Assembly (NCBI RefSeq): GCF_002385225.1
Contig: NZ_DGDC01000020.1
Span: 124,035-188,034 of the forward strand
Source of the DNA: Psychrobacter sp. UBA3962
GTDB lineage: Bacteria > Pseudomonadota > Gammaproteobacteria > Pseudomonadales > Moraxellaceae
Length of the DNA stretch: 64,000 bases
Direction: 5' to 3'
Position numbers and translations under genes: made by a program. Under the pieces are notes generated by a model, which saw only the letters and a list, made by a program, of their open reading frames with translations, searched no databases and had not been told where the DNA came from. Positions within the stretch are counted from its first letter, which is position 1; each line of letters opens with the position of its first letter. Below are positions 17,952 through 27,079 of the stretch, piece after piece.

Positions 17952-19580
17952 TTAAGCTTTAGGATCTAAGATAGCCAAGAGGTTACCGACTTTATCATGG
18001 CACTCTTGATACTCAGAGTCACAGTTTGAGCCTACAGTAATTCCGCCGCCTGCCCATAGCGAGACTTGACCTTCTGAGTCTGCTTGTAGCGAGCGAATAA
18101 GGACGTTCCACTGACCTGTGCCATCAAAGTTTAAGAAACCCAAAGTACCGCAATAGGCCCCTCGGGGAGCAACCTCTAACTCACTAATGATTTCAACCGC
18201 TCTTTTCTTTGGGGTGCCGGTGATGGACCCTGCAGGCAAGCTATTAAATAAGACGGTCAACGGATGATGCTCTTCTTTGATAATGGCAGTAACGGTGCTG
18301 ACCATATGATGCACATTGCTAAAGCTTTCAATAGCAAATAGTTTGGGCACTTTAACGCTACCTACTTCTGCATATTTTCCCAAATCATTACGTAATAAAT
18401 CGACAATCATCACATTTTCAGCTTTGTCTTTTTCACTTTGAGCCAGCTGCTGTTTCAGCTGTTCATCTTGTTCTTTAGTAGCACCTCGCGGTAGAGTGCC
18501 TTTAATCGGCTTAGTAATAATTTGCGATTGGCTAGGCTGTGTTGGGTCATGGACTTCGGTTTTATTAAACAACACAAATAACTCTGGTGAGCAGCTTAGA
18601 AGCTCAAATTCGAGATGAAATGAAGGGTCGGAGTTGGCTGTGATTTTAGATAGCGAATTATGAGCTGGGTCGTGAGTCAGGGCTAAATACCCAGCAAAGG
18701 GGGATCTGGTGTTTTGATGCAAATCAGGCAAATAATCTACCAAAGAGGGGTTTTGGTCAAAGTTATATGCTGATAGAGCGCAATCAGCTGAAGTCGCCAA
18801 TGTGCCTTGCCATTTTTGAGTCAGGTTAATTTGATAACTATCACCTTGATATAAGTACTGCTGCGTTTGCTTGAAAGCTTGTGCGTATTGTTCTGCACTC
18901 CATAAGGCGGTTAATGGCAGAGCGGGGGGTGACATAGAGTGTTGTAACAAATCTAATAGTTGTTCGTCAAACTGTTGTAGGTGGCAGACAATAGCGTCTT
19001 TAACAGCCTGAGGCGTAGAACTTTCAGTATGTACCTCCCATCCCTGTGTATCGCAAGGTTTTAGATACACATCGTAGTGTCCTAAAAAAGCACAAGGCTG
19101 GTTTGCCATTCCAATTTCTGGATTAGCCGCTAAGGCTCTGGCACCAATATCATAGCCGATAAACCCCATTAAGCCACTGTGATAAGCAGTATTCGAAGCA
19201 TAAGGAGTGGGCGATAATTCAGAATTTTGTTGCTGCATCAGGCTTTGATTGCAGTAGTGCGTCAGCTCCTCAATCCAGCTTTGATAGTCAAGGGTATAGC
19301 GATTGTATTGAGCGTTAATAGTGTCAGACTCTTGACGAGAAGTCTTTAATATCTCAATATTTAAGTTAGACGCTTTTAAGGTAGGAGGAACTGGATCTAA
19401 GGTGTTATAAACAGTCCAAGAGGTTTTGGGCAATAGACCGATAACCTGTTGCCCTTCGTTATTAAGCCAGCAAGGATGCCAAGGCAAGTGCGACAGGCAA
19501 CCTTGTTCAATGAAGTCTATCAGATGGGGCAGGAGCTGGTGAGCTGGCAAGTTATGAAAAGCAAAAGTGTGGTAAATCAT
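17952..19580 (-). CDS. pabB: Aminodeoxychorismate synthase component I
   Basis: PabB aminates chorismate to 4-amino-4-deoxychorismate using ammonia from PabA, on the way to p-aminobenzoate and folate. The 542-aa protein is longer than E. coli PabB (453) because of a longer, less conserved N-terminal half. The C-terminal chorismate-binding domain shows TKPIKGTLPRGA; the Lys of PIKGT (about residue 360) distinguishes PabB from TrpE, which has Ala there. It continues with IVDLLRNDLGKYAEVGSVKV, SLPAGSITGTPKKRAVEII, PRGAYCGTLGFLN and WAGGGITVGSNCDSEYQEC. Together with folP at 50.6 kb it supplies folate, but the two are not linked. Confidence 0.94.
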   Translation of the reverse strand: MIYHTFAFHNLPAHQLLPHLIDFIEQGCLSHLPWHPCWLNNEGQQVIGLLPKTSWTVYNTLDPVPPTLKASNLNIEILKTSRQESDTINAQYNRYTLDYQSWIEELTHYCNQSLMQQQNSELSPTPYASNTAYHSGLMGFIGYDIGARALAANPEIGMANQPCAFLGHYDVYLKPCDTQGWEVHTESSTPQAVKDAIVCHLQQFDEQLLDLLQHSMSPPALPLTALWSAEQYAQAFKQTQQYLYQGDSYQINLTQKWQGTLATSADCALSAYNFDQNPSLVDYLPDLHQNTRSPFAGYLALTHDPAHNSLSKITANSDPSFHLEFELLSCSPELFVLFNKTEVHDPTQPSQSQIITKPIKGTLPRGATKEQDEQLKQQLAQSEKDKAENVMIVDLLRNDLGKYAEVGSVKVPKLFAIESFSNVHHMVSTVTAIIKEEHHPLTVLFNSLPAGSITGTPKKRAVEIISELEVAPRGAYCGTLGFLNFDGTGQWNVLIRSLQADSEGQVSLWAGGGITVGSNCDSEYQECHDKVGNLLAILDPKA

Positions 19581-19880
19581 AAACGCTCGATATCTTTAGC
19601 GAAAAACGCAAAATTTATTTATTATAAAGACAATAAGATAAGTTGAAGGGGCGGATAATAAGTTAGCAGTAGGCTATTTTACATTGTGCTAAAGCGCGAT
19701 AACACTGTTTAAACTGATATCTTGCTCTTAATTACATAAAATGAAAGACAGTATTAATGTAATAGTTAATTTATCTTCAGGGTTTTTTATAATATTTAGT
19801 ATTTAAAAGATATTAATAAACTAACAAAGAAAAGAGTATTTAAACCCATTAATTTATTCAATTTTTAGGAAAATTTTTTT
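19581..19880. other. Divergent spacer between pabB and the EcsC-family gene
   Basis: This AT-rich spacer of 300 bases must carry promoters for both flanking genes. I cannot pick convincing -35/-10 pairs, and see no ORF or hairpin. The EcsC-family gene has AGGAAAA as ribosome-binding site near its end. Confidence 0.4.
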
Positions 19881-21143
19881 ATGGCTAACAAATCTAATAA
19901 GTCTAACACCAGTAAAAAAATCATTGATGGCGTTGATGCTGTAGGCCATGTAGCTCGCAGTGGTCTAGAGCGTTTTGGCGCACTGCTAGATAGTCTTAAT
20001 GCTAAATCTGGTAAAGCCAGTCAATTCAAAGCGGTCGATTTGTCAGAGTATAAAGACAAAAATGTTAACAACCTGTTGAGTCAACAGACTCTAAAAACCT
20101 CACAGCAGTTGCTAGGTACTCGTTTTAGCACTTACAGCAAGTATGCCAAAAAAGTGGTACCAGACAGCATTTTCCAAAAAGCTTCTGATGGTGTATTTTC
20201 GCAAGTGGCTAAATTAGCAGCTACCTGGAGTGAAATTGACCTACCTCGCGAGCAGCGTTTCAAGGGGGTTCAAGGGTTAACAGATCAAGAGCGTAATGCC
20301 TTAGCGCGCGATATCGCCAACCAAAACCGAGCTTTAGCGACAATGGGCGGGGTAACGGGCTTAGCCGGTCTACCAGGTATGTTGGCCGATACTTTATGGT
20401 TATTGTTAGTGTCATTGCGTACAGTTTATCAGTTGGCTACGGTATATGATAAGCCATTAACGGGTAAGCAGGGCGTTAAGATGGCCTATGCGGTATTAGG
20501 CAGTGCGGATCTTAGTAAAATGCAAGAAAAGCAGACAATTTTAGCCGGCCTTGGTGTGGCTAAAGGTCTAGTGGCCAGTGCAGATAATAATGGTCTACGC
20601 AGCGAACTAACCAAAGGTCTAGGTATTGTTAATCCAAACGTACAGTTCTATGCTCAACAAGTGGACAAGCTAGCAGAGCAGTTTAACTTTGATATGGATA
20701 ATATCAACCTAAGCTGGATAGGTAAGTTTTTACCCCTAGTATCAGTGGCCACTACGGTGCACTATAACAGTCATTTGATTGATCAGGTTATTGGCGTGGC
20801 AAAAGCTACATTTGGTCCGGAACCTATCGTGGCCAAACAAGCTTTGACTAATGGTGCTAAAGCTACTGAAACTGAAAAAGACGATAAATCAGATAGAAAT
20901 GATAAGTCTGATGAAAAATCGGATAAAAATGCCGAAAAGACTGAGAGTAATGACGCTAAAGATACGGAAGTAAGCGACGAAGTTGCGGATCAATTCGGTG
21001 AAGAGCCTAAGGATCCAACCAAAGGCGCTGAAACTCAAGAGAGCTATGACTTTCATACAGAAAGTGATGACTCTTCAGAAGAAAATGTTGAATCAAAGTC
21101 TGAAGCTGATTCTAGTAAAAATCAGGCCAATAAAGACAGCTAA
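19881..21143 (+). CDS. EcsC family protein with acidic low-complexity tail
   Basis: The product is a 420-aa member of the EcsC family, named after Bacillus EcsC; the molecular function is unknown. The EcsC domain spans about residues 90-300 and includes MGGVTGLAGLPGMLADTLWL, a hydrophobic Gly/Leu-rich hairpin likely to touch the membrane, and VSLRTVYQLATVYDKPLTGK. Residues about 325-420 are a low-complexity tail rich in Lys, Asp, Glu and Ser (KSDRNDKSDEKSDKNAEK), probably disordered. There is no signal peptide. It stands alone between pabB (divergent) and the rpmE2 leader. Confidence 0.82.
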   Translation: MANKSNKSNTSKKIIDGVDAVGHVARSGLERFGALLDSLNAKSGKASQFKAVDLSEYKDKNVNNLLSQQTLKTSQQLLGTRFSTYSKYAKKVVPDSIFQKASDGVFSQVAKLAATWSEIDLPREQRFKGVQGLTDQERNALARDIANQNRALATMGGVTGLAGLPGMLADTLWLLLVSLRTVYQLATVYDKPLTGKQGVKMAYAVLGSADLSKMQEKQTILAGLGVAKGLVASADNNGLRSELTKGLGIVNPNVQFYAQQVDKLAEQFNFDMDNINLSWIGKFLPLVSVATTVHYNSHLIDQVIGVAKATFGPEPIVAKQALTNGAKATETEKDDKSDRNDKSDEKSDKNAEKTESNDAKDTEVSDEVADQFGEEPKDPTKGAETQESYDFHTESDDSSEENVESKSEADSSKNQANKDS

Positions 21144-21208
21144 GCCAGTTTTAACTTAATAGGCTAGAATGTTTTTCAGCTAATTATAGGGCGTGGTGCT
21201 AATGATTG

Positions 21209-21233
21209 ATAAGGTAATTAACCTTTATTATCA
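21209..21233 (+). terminator. Hairpin between the EcsC-family gene and rpmE2
   Basis: AAGGT and ACCTT, extended by outer GATAA and TTATC with a small bulge, form a hairpin about 65 bases after the upstream stop. It has only a short T/A stretch after it, so it is a weak terminator candidate. Confidence 0.35.
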
Positions 21234-21235
21234 CC

Positions 21236-21264
21236 TTGCATCATGCTCTATAACTCTGTAAAAT
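21236..21264 (+). promoter_or_regulatory. Sigma-70 type promoter of rpmE2
   Basis: TTGCAT (21236-21241) and TAAAAT (21259-21264) are separated by 17 bases. Transcription would begin near 21271, leaving a leader of about 150 bases before the rpmE2 ATG. Confidence 0.55.
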
Positions 21265-21270
21265 TACCGC

Positions 21271-21418
21271 CTTAACTTCCCGCTGAGGAAGGCTAGAATA
21301 GCAGGGGGTTGGTGTTATGTGCTGGAATGAGCCAGTGATATGATGGCTAACCACTAATGCGTTTAGTGCCTCAGTTACGTACAGCCCAGCTGTATATCGG
21401 ACACAGAGAGAATTTATT
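21271..21418 (+). ncRNA. Putative structured 5' leader of rpmE2
   Basis: This is the predicted untranslated leader of the L31 mRNA. A two-part hairpin can be drawn at 21307-21352: GGTTGGT pairs with the complementary end GGCTAACC with two wobbles, and an inner TGCTGG pairs with CCAGTG. Ribosomal protein genes, including L31 in several phyla, often have leaders that bind the protein. I infer the same here; I cannot match it to a named motif. Confidence 0.4.
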
Positions 21419-21697
21419 ATGCGTAAAGATATCCATCCAGAGTACAAAGAAGTATTATTCCACGACACTAACGCTGACGTGTTCTTCTTAACTCGTTCAA
21501 CAGCTAAAACTAAAGCTACTCGTGAGTATGAAGGTAAAGAATATCCTTACTACCCACTAGATATTTCTAGCGCTTCACATCCTTTCTACACTGGCGAACA
21601 ACGTAAAACTTCTAACGAAGGTCGTGTTGCAAGCTTCAACAAACGCTTTGGCGCGTTTGGTGGCCGTAGCAAGGCTAAGAAAACTGACGCTGAATAA
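21419..21697 (+). CDS. rpmE2: 50S ribosomal protein L31, type B
   Basis: The product is a 92-aa L31 protein of the large subunit. It is type B: it has no Cys at all, so it lacks the zinc-binding Cys pairs of type A L31. Family marks are [37 protein letters not shown] and the end [13 protein letters not shown]. In other bacteria the zinc-free paralogue is often under Zur control and replaces the zinc form when zinc is short. I see no clear Zur palindrome upstream, and whether a type A copy exists elsewhere cannot be told. The ribosome-binding site AGAGAG precedes the ATG. Confidence 0.96.
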   Translation: MRKDIHPEYKEVLFHDTNADVFFLTRSTAKTKATREYEGKEYPYYPLDISSASHPFYTGEQRKTSNEGRVASFNKRFGAFGGRSKAKKTDAE

Positions 21698-21747
21698 TTT
21701 TTTTGATTATTTTGCTTTAAGTATTCTGCTTTAAGTTTAAGCAAAAG

Positions 21748-21786
21748 AACCACCGCACTCTTTATACGAGTTGCGGTGGTTTTTTT
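21748..21786 (+). terminator. Intrinsic terminator after rpmE2
   Basis: AACCACCGCA (21748-21757) pairs with TGCGGTGGTT (21772-21781), extended inward by CTC/GAG with one bulge, and is followed by six T. Confidence 0.9.
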
Positions 21787-22042
21787 ATGTCTAGGTATTC
21801 CTATCGCTTTTATACACTTAATATTATTAGAATCAGCCTGAGATAAAGACATAGCTGTTGACCTACCTTTGAAGTTTGAATGTATACTAAGCCAATACCA
21901 ACTTTTATAAGAAATATTTAATAAATTATAGGTTAGATTTTTATAATCGACTTTATAAAGTTCGGTGGTTTATGAGGTTATAGTTTTCTTAGAAATAAGT
22001 TTATAGGAATAAAAAGTAGAAGTACTTTGAAGGTAGTCTGAT
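21787..22042. other. AT-rich spacer before the DUF4041-type gene
   Basis: The rpmE2 to DUF4041 spacer totals 345 bases. Its first part holds a 14-base-period duplication of TGCTTTAAGT (21713-21722 and 21727-21736) and the terminator. The rest is AT-rich, presumably with the promoter of the next gene, but no good match stands out. Confidence 0.4.
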
Positions 22043-23476
22043 ATGAATAATAAAGATTTAGTAATTAAAATCATAGCCGTTTTAGGAATACTAGCTATTG
22101 CAATATATGCGCCTCAATTATTAGTTTTGATAGTAGGATATTTAGCGTACCAACTATCTAAAAAGGTCAAAGAATTATCTGAATTAAATCAAAAATATCA
22201 GGCAGTTGTTGCTGATTATTCAGAACTTTCAGAGCAACATTCTGAAGTTATAAATAGATATTCTAGAGTGATAGATATTGACTTAGCAGCAGATGAAGCT
22301 AAAGAAAAGCTTACTAAAACCACTAAAGATATTGAAGAGTTGCAACTTAGCTATAAACAAAAAAGATCAGTATATGACGATTTATTAAGTCGTATCGCTA
22401 TTTATGATGAAACTCTAAAGTATGCAGAAATGGGCATGTATGAACCTCATTTTGATTTTGATACATCAGAGGCATTTAGAGACAAAATTAAAGAGGTCCG
22501 AGCAAAGCAAAAAGAGATGATCAAAGAGAAGACGGCCATTACTTGTAATATTGAATGGGAGGTAAGTGGTAGCCGAGCTGAAGGTCAGAAAATGACAAAT
22601 CGGGGAATTCGTTTAACAGCAAGGGCTTTCAATAATGAGTGTGATGCTGCAATTGCTAACGTATCTTGGAATAATATTGAGCGAATGGAAAAGCGAATTG
22701 TTAAAGCGTACGAAGCTATTAACAAAATGAATGAGACCAATAAGATTTTTATATCTCCCTATTATTTGCAGCTAAAACTTGATGAACTACGCTTGGCGTT
22801 TGAGTATAAAGAAAAACGTCAAATAGAAAAAGAAGAGCAGGCTGAACTGCGTAGATTAGAGCGTGAGGAGGAGCAACTTAGAAAAGAAGCTGAAAGAGCA
22901 TTAGCAGAAGAGAAAAAGCTTGAGGTTCTGTTAGATAAGGTGCAAGAAAAAGCACTACATTCTGAGGGTCCTGAGCTTGAAAGACTACAAGCAGAAATTG
23001 CTAAACTGGGTGATGAGCTCAAGGAAATGCAAAGAAAGCATGATAGAGTTAAAGCCATGGCAGAACAGACCAAACTTGGTTATGTGTATGTCATTTCCAA
23101 TATTGGTTCTTTTGGTGAAAATGTCTATAAAATTGGAATGACCAGAAGGCTTGAACCAATGGATAGGGTTAAAGAGCTGGGCGATGCAAGTGTGCCATTC
23201 TATTTTGATGTACATGCCATGATTTTTAGTGAAGATGCACCAAGCTTAGAAGCTCAAATCCAGCGAGAGTTTGCTGACAGAAGGTTAAATTTAGTCAACT
23301 ATCGAAAAGAGTACTTCAATGTTACATTGGAGGAAATTAAGCAGAAAGTTTGGGAGTTAAACCCTGATGTTGAGTTTTTTGATGAAGTAGAAGCAAGAGA
23401 GTTTAAAGAATCTGAAGAGATAAGAGCTATACGAAATGCCACTGCTATAGAAGATGAAATGCCTGAGGAAATCTAG
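22043..23476 (+). CDS. DUF4041-type coiled-coil protein with T5orf172 (GIY-YIG-like) domain
   Basis: The product is a 477-aa protein with a composite layout. Residues about 7-30 are a hydrophobic segment (IAVLGILAIAIYAPQLLVLI), likely a membrane anchor. Residues about 35-105 are coiled coil. Residues about 110-255 match what I recall as DUF4041. Residues about 255-340 are a strongly charged Glu/Lys/Arg coiled coil. Residues about 345-440 form a T5orf172/MUG113-type domain of the GIY-YIG nuclease superfamily: GYVYVISNIGSFGENVYKIG, then MTRR, EAQIQREFADRRLN and YRKEYFNVTLEEI. Such proteins occur in phages, plasmids and genomic islands, and the function is not established. The gene is more AT-rich than its neighbours, which suggests acquisition. 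It is flanked by terminators on both sides. Confidence 0.82.
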   Translation: MNNKDLVIKIIAVLGILAIAIYAPQLLVLIVGYLAYQLSKKVKELSELNQKYQAVVADYSELSEQHSEVINRYSRVIDIDLAADEAKEKLTKTTKDIEELQLSYKQKRSVYDDLLSRIAIYDETLKYAEMGMYEPHFDFDTSEAFRDKIKEVRAKQKEMIKEKTAITCNIEWEVSGSRAEGQKMTNRGIRLTARAFNNECDAAIANVSWNNIERMEKRIVKAYEAINKMNETNKIFISPYYLQLKLDELRLAFEYKEKRQIEKEEQAELRRLEREEEQLRKEAERALAEEKKLEVLLDKVQEKALHSEGPELERLQAEIAKLGDELKEMQRKHDRVKAMAEQTKLGYVYVISNIGSFGENVYKIGMTRRLEPMDRVKELGDASVPFYFDVHAMIFSEDAPSLEAQIQREFADRRLNLVNYRKEYFNVTLEEIKQKVWELNPDVEFFDEVEAREFKESEEIRAIRNATAIEDEMPEEI

Positions 23477-23491
23477 GAACATAATAGTAAT

Positions 23492-23525
23492 AAAAAACAC
23501 CAGCTAAATAAGCTGGTGTTTTTTT
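23492..23525. terminator. Bidirectional terminator between the DUF4041-type gene and murJ
   Basis: AACACCAGCT (23496-23505) and AGCTGGTGTT (23511-23520) pair around a 5-base loop, with A-runs before and T-runs after, so it serves both convergent genes. Confidence 0.9.
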
Positions 23526-23549
23526 ATTGTGGTAATAGTAGGACTTTAA

Positions 23550-25100
23550 TTATCCGTGTTTTAGCTGACGAGGACGGAAGCCTGATGCCAATAACACTAC
23601 GGCGTATACGATTGCGCCCACGGCACAGATTAGCAGTAAAGCAAAGACACGATGCCACTGCGTATCATGAGTCGGGAAGTAAGGAAGCATCATATATAAT
23701 GCCACCACCATTACTGCGCTGGAAATACCAAACTGAGCGAACAGTTTTTTCCACTGCGGACCGAAGCGAAATAAGTCACGCTTGTGCAGTAAATAGTACA
23801 ATAAGCCAGCATTAACGAAGGAAGCAGCAGTGGTGGCTAAAGCCAATCCACCATGTAGTGGCAACTTAAAGTAGTAGAAAATACCGACAAAGATTAAGCT
23901 AAATATCATGTTGGCTATGACGGTAATTATACCTATTTTAACCGGAGTTTTGGTATCTTGACGGGCAAAGAAAGCAGGAGCAAAAATCTTAATCAACATA
24001 AAGCCCAAGATGCCTCCAGCCATGCTACGTAGTGCAAAGCCACTCATGTTTGCGTCTCGAAGTGCGAACTCTCCACGCATAAATAAAGTCTGCATTAGTA
24101 CATCAGATAGCACAAATAGCGCACAAGCCGCAGGCATACCCACAACAATAATTAATCTTGCTGCCCAGTCTAAAGTCTTACGGAAGCTAACATCATCTTT
24201 TTTGGCTTCACTGGTGGATAAGCTAGGTAAGATGACAGTACCGATTGCTACCCCAATTAGACCCAAAGGCAGCTCAGTTAAACGCTCTGCTGCATATAAC
24301 CAAGATACTGAACCGGTTATCATTAACGAGGCCAGAACGGTATTTAACAGTAGGTTGATTTGGGTAACGGATACTCCAAAAATGGCAGGCAACATCAGCT
24401 TTAGGATACGACGTACCCCTTCGTGCTGAAAATCGATTTTGGGTTTAACCAACAGTTTTTGCATATAAAGCTGGGGTAGCTGAATAAAGAACTGTAATAG
24501 ACCTGCTATAGCAACGGCGTAACCCAGTGCCATAATAGGTTTATCAAACATAGGTGCAAAAATTAAGGCCCCAGCAATCATACTTAGGTTAAGTAGAACG
24601 GGAGCCACTGCAGGAGCAGCAAAACGACCATAGCTTTGCAAGATACTGCCGGCAAAAGCGGTCATCGAGATGAATAATAAGTAGGGGAAAGTTAACCGTA
24701 GCAGCTCAGTTGCCGTGTTAAACTTCTCAGGATCATCTGAAAAGCCTGGGGCAAATAAGGTGATTACCCAAGGGGAGGCTAACATTACCACGACCGTTAG
24801 CATCGATAAAATCATTAGCAAGGCACCTGAAGTGCGGCTAATTAAAATCTGTACTTCTTGCAGGGTGAAGCGCTCTTTGTACTCAGACAAGACAGGAACG
24901 AATGCTTGGCTAAAGGCCCCTTCAGCAAAAAGGCGACGTAGGAAGTTGGGTATCTTGAAAGCGACTAGGAAAGCATCCATCAGACCGCCGGCTCCGAACA
25001 CACCCATTAACACCATATCACGTACAAGGCCTAATATACGTGAGAGCATGGTCATTGAGCTGACAATCATAGTCGAGCGAAACAGTTTACTTTTTGCCAT
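23550..25100 (-). CDS. murJ: Lipid II flippase MurJ
   Basis: MurJ moves lipid II across the inner membrane for peptidoglycan synthesis. The 516-aa protein has about 14 hydrophobic segments of the MOP superfamily. Signatures are MLSRILGLVRDMVLMGVFGA, FKIPNFLRRLFAEGAFSQAF and the Arg-rich cytoplasmic and cavity residues around AERLTELPLGLIGVAIGTVI. The length is close to E. coli MurJ (511). It is a single transcription unit ending at the shared terminator, and diverges from the CitE-like gene across 210 bases. Confidence 0.95.
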   Translation of the reverse strand: MAKSKLFRSTMIVSSMTMLSRILGLVRDMVLMGVFGAGGLMDAFLVAFKIPNFLRRLFAEGAFSQAFVPVLSEYKERFTLQEVQILISRTSGALLMILSMLTVVVMLASPWVITLFAPGFSDDPEKFNTATELLRLTFPYLLFISMTAFAGSILQSYGRFAAPAVAPVLLNLSMIAGALIFAPMFDKPIMALGYAVAIAGLLQFFIQLPQLYMQKLLVKPKIDFQHEGVRRILKLMLPAIFGVSVTQINLLLNTVLASLMITGSVSWLYAAERLTELPLGLIGVAIGTVILPSLSTSEAKKDDVSFRKTLDWAARLIIVVGMPAACALFVLSDVLMQTLFMRGEFALRDANMSGFALRSMAGGILGFMLIKIFAPAFFARQDTKTPVKIGIITVIANMIFSLIFVGIFYYFKLPLHGGLALATTAASFVNAGLLYYLLHKRDLFRFGPQWKKLFAQFGISSAVMVVALYMMLPYFPTHDTQWHRVFALLLICAVGAIVYAVVLLASGFRPRQLKHG

Positions 25101-25310
25101 GTAATCTCAATACCTGTGTATATTAAAATATTTTTAATGTGGTTTTTAAGGTTTCAAAAAAACTGGCAAATTATAGCATTATCTAGATAAGATAACGGGA
25201 CTGGCTAGTGAAATTGTGATGGAAAGTAGCGCTTAGATGAATTTATAACTGTAATAAATAATCTGTGGTTTAAGCTGAGAGCTACTACTTAAATAGCAAA
25301 GGAATGGATA

Positions 25311-26252
25311 ATGACTAACACAACTCCCTCAATGCTGATGGATGAACAAGATAAAAACTCTCTTAAAAAGTCGAGTGGATTTTGGGGGATGCCCCGCAGT
25401 TGGCTTTTTGTTCCAGCGACTAGGCCAGAGCGTTTTGATAAAGCGGTTAATAGTGGGGCTGATGCCGTCATTATCGATTTAGAAGATGCGGTAGAGTCAG
25501 CAGATAAGCCTCAAGCTCGAGATCATATTGCACAGTATGTGACACAATCTAATAACGATAAAATTAAGCCTACTGCTAAAGATGAAAACGTAAGGGCTAG
25601 TGGTTTATGGTTGCGACTTAATAATAATGTGCATCTAGCGGAGGATTTAGTGCTATGTGAGTCATTGGCTAGTTATGATGTTATTGAGGGGATTGTATTA
25701 CCCAAAGTAACTAAGGCTGCACAAATTGAGTCCGTGTTTCAGTCATTAAAGTTGCCGATAGTGGCTCAGATAGAATCAGCTGTAGGAATCAGTCAGCTAG
25801 ACGCCATTGCTCAAAGTGAGGGGTTAGTTGCCCTAAGTTATGGCCGGTTGGACATCAGTAATGAGCTTGATTTAACAGCGGGCTCAAAAGCAGAGCAAGA
25901 TTTTTTTATACAACTACGGATTCAGATGCGTCTGATAAGTAAGCTTTATAATCTTTCAGCGCCGATAGAAAGTATTTATGCTGACTTTAAGGATATAGCG
26001 GCGATGGAGGCAACCGCAGGCTACGCGTCTGATTTAGGGTTTTCAGGGATGCTATGCATTCATCCGCTTCAGGTAGACATTGCTAACCGTGCTTTTAAAG
26101 CCAGTGAGAGTCAGCTGGCTTTTGCCAAAAAAGTGATCGAGCATTATCAACAAACCGGTGACAGTATTTTTGCCATTGAGGGGGTGATGGTTGATTTGCC
26201 AGTTATTTTGCAGTGTCAGAGACTATTACAGCAAATAAATTTGTCTAATTAA
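25311..26252 (+). CDS. CitE-like HpcH/HpaI lyase
   Basis: The product is a 313-aa TIM-barrel protein of the HpcH/HpaI aldolase / citrate lyase beta subunit family, expected to cleave or form carbon-carbon bonds of acyl-CoA or organic acid substrates with Mg2+. Visible motifs are RSWLFVPATRPERFDKAVNS, DAVIIDLEDAVESADKPQAR (Asp and Glu near the metal site), LWLRLNNN, LPIVAQIESAVGIS with the metal-binding Glu, and GFSGMLCIHPLQVDIANRAF. No citrate lyase alpha or gamma subunit genes are nearby, so it is probably a stand-alone CitE-like enzyme rather than part of citrate lyase. It starts at ATG 25311 after AAAGGAATGG and converges on ampD. Confidence 0.85.
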   Translation: MTNTTPSMLMDEQDKNSLKKSSGFWGMPRSWLFVPATRPERFDKAVNSGADAVIIDLEDAVESADKPQARDHIAQYVTQSNNDKIKPTAKDENVRASGLWLRLNNNVHLAEDLVLCESLASYDVIEGIVLPKVTKAAQIESVFQSLKLPIVAQIESAVGISQLDAIAQSEGLVALSYGRLDISNELDLTAGSKAEQDFFIQLRIQMRLISKLYNLSAPIESIYADFKDIAAMEATAGYASDLGFSGMLCIHPLQVDIANRAFKASESQLAFAKKVIEHYQQTGDSIFAIEGVMVDLPVILQCQRLLQQINLSN

Positions 26253-26281
26253 TCTACCAGAAGCGGGGCATGGCCTTAGGT

Positions 26282-26899
26282 TTAAGCAGTAATTTGGCTA
26301 ACTAGGTCGCGTAACTTATCCCATTCAAAGAAATCACCGGGATCAGTTTTTCGTCCTGGAGCAATATCACTATGTCCTGTTAGATGGCGATGTGTCTTGG
26401 GGTACGCTTGATATATAGCAGCGATCACATTGGCCAAAGCCGTGTATTGTTGCTCAGTAAAATGTTGGTGGTCGGAGCCCTCTAGCTCAATTCCAATACT
26501 ATAGTCATTGCATTCAGGATTGCCAAGATAACTTGAGCGGCCGGCATGCCAAGCTCTGTCTTCAAAGTTTACCAGCTGAGTGACTTCGCCACTACGCTCA
26601 ATAAATAGGTGAGCGGACACCTCCATACCTTCAATGGTTTTGAAGTAGGGGTGCGCTTCCCAGTCCAGAGTGTTGGTAAAAAAGGCTTTGACATAATGCA
26701 GCCCACTGGCATCTGTCTTTTCAAACTCATCAGGAGGCAAACTGATATTGTGAATTACGATAGCACTAATATCAGTCTCTTCTGGACGAGCATTAAAGTT
26801 GGGAGAGGCCAGCCAAGTCGCTTGGGTTAAGCGCCCTGATTGGATAGCTAATGGTTCAGGATTGGGAGCTGTTTCAGATTTGAAAAGTGTTTTTTTCAT
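26282..26899 (-). CDS. ampD: 1,6-anhydro-N-acetylmuramyl-L-alanine amidase
   Basis: AmpD cleaves the peptide from anhydro-muropeptides in cytoplasmic cell wall recycling and so lowers the inducer of AmpR-controlled beta-lactamase where that exists. The 205-aa protein has the amidase_2 (PGRP-like) zinc site: His in IVIHNISLPPDEF, and His and Asp in HLTGHSDIAPGRKTDPGDFF. The segment AHLFIERSGEVTQLVNFEDR and YSIGIELEG complete the pattern. There is no signal peptide, as expected for AmpD rather than AmiD. It is slightly longer than E. coli AmpD (183 aa) because of a short N-terminal extension. Confidence 0.94.
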   Translation of the reverse strand: MKKTLFKSETAPNPEPLAIQSGRLTQATWLASPNFNARPEETDISAIVIHNISLPPDEFEKTDASGLHYVKAFFTNTLDWEAHPYFKTIEGMEVSAHLFIERSGEVTQLVNFEDRAWHAGRSSYLGNPECNDYSIGIELEGSDHQHFTEQQYTALANVIAAIYQAYPKTHRHLTGHSDIAPGRKTDPGDFFEWDKLRDLVSQITA

Positions 26900-27079
26900 A
26901 AGTCATTATTTTATAAAAAGAAAGAAATGGGGCAGCTATATTTGCTGTCATAAGCGGTATTAAGCAGTCTAATATAGGTCGTAGTCAATGGCTTTAAGTG
27001 GGGGGCGTGTTATTATAAAGTCATTAGGCGACATTAGCTTGAGCCTGTTCATTATACGCAATTAATAATAGGGTAAACC

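Noticed and set aside
21144..21418. Zur operator upstream of rpmE2
   Set aside because: No palindrome resembling the AT-rich Zur box is visible, although zinc-free L31 genes are often Zur-controlled.
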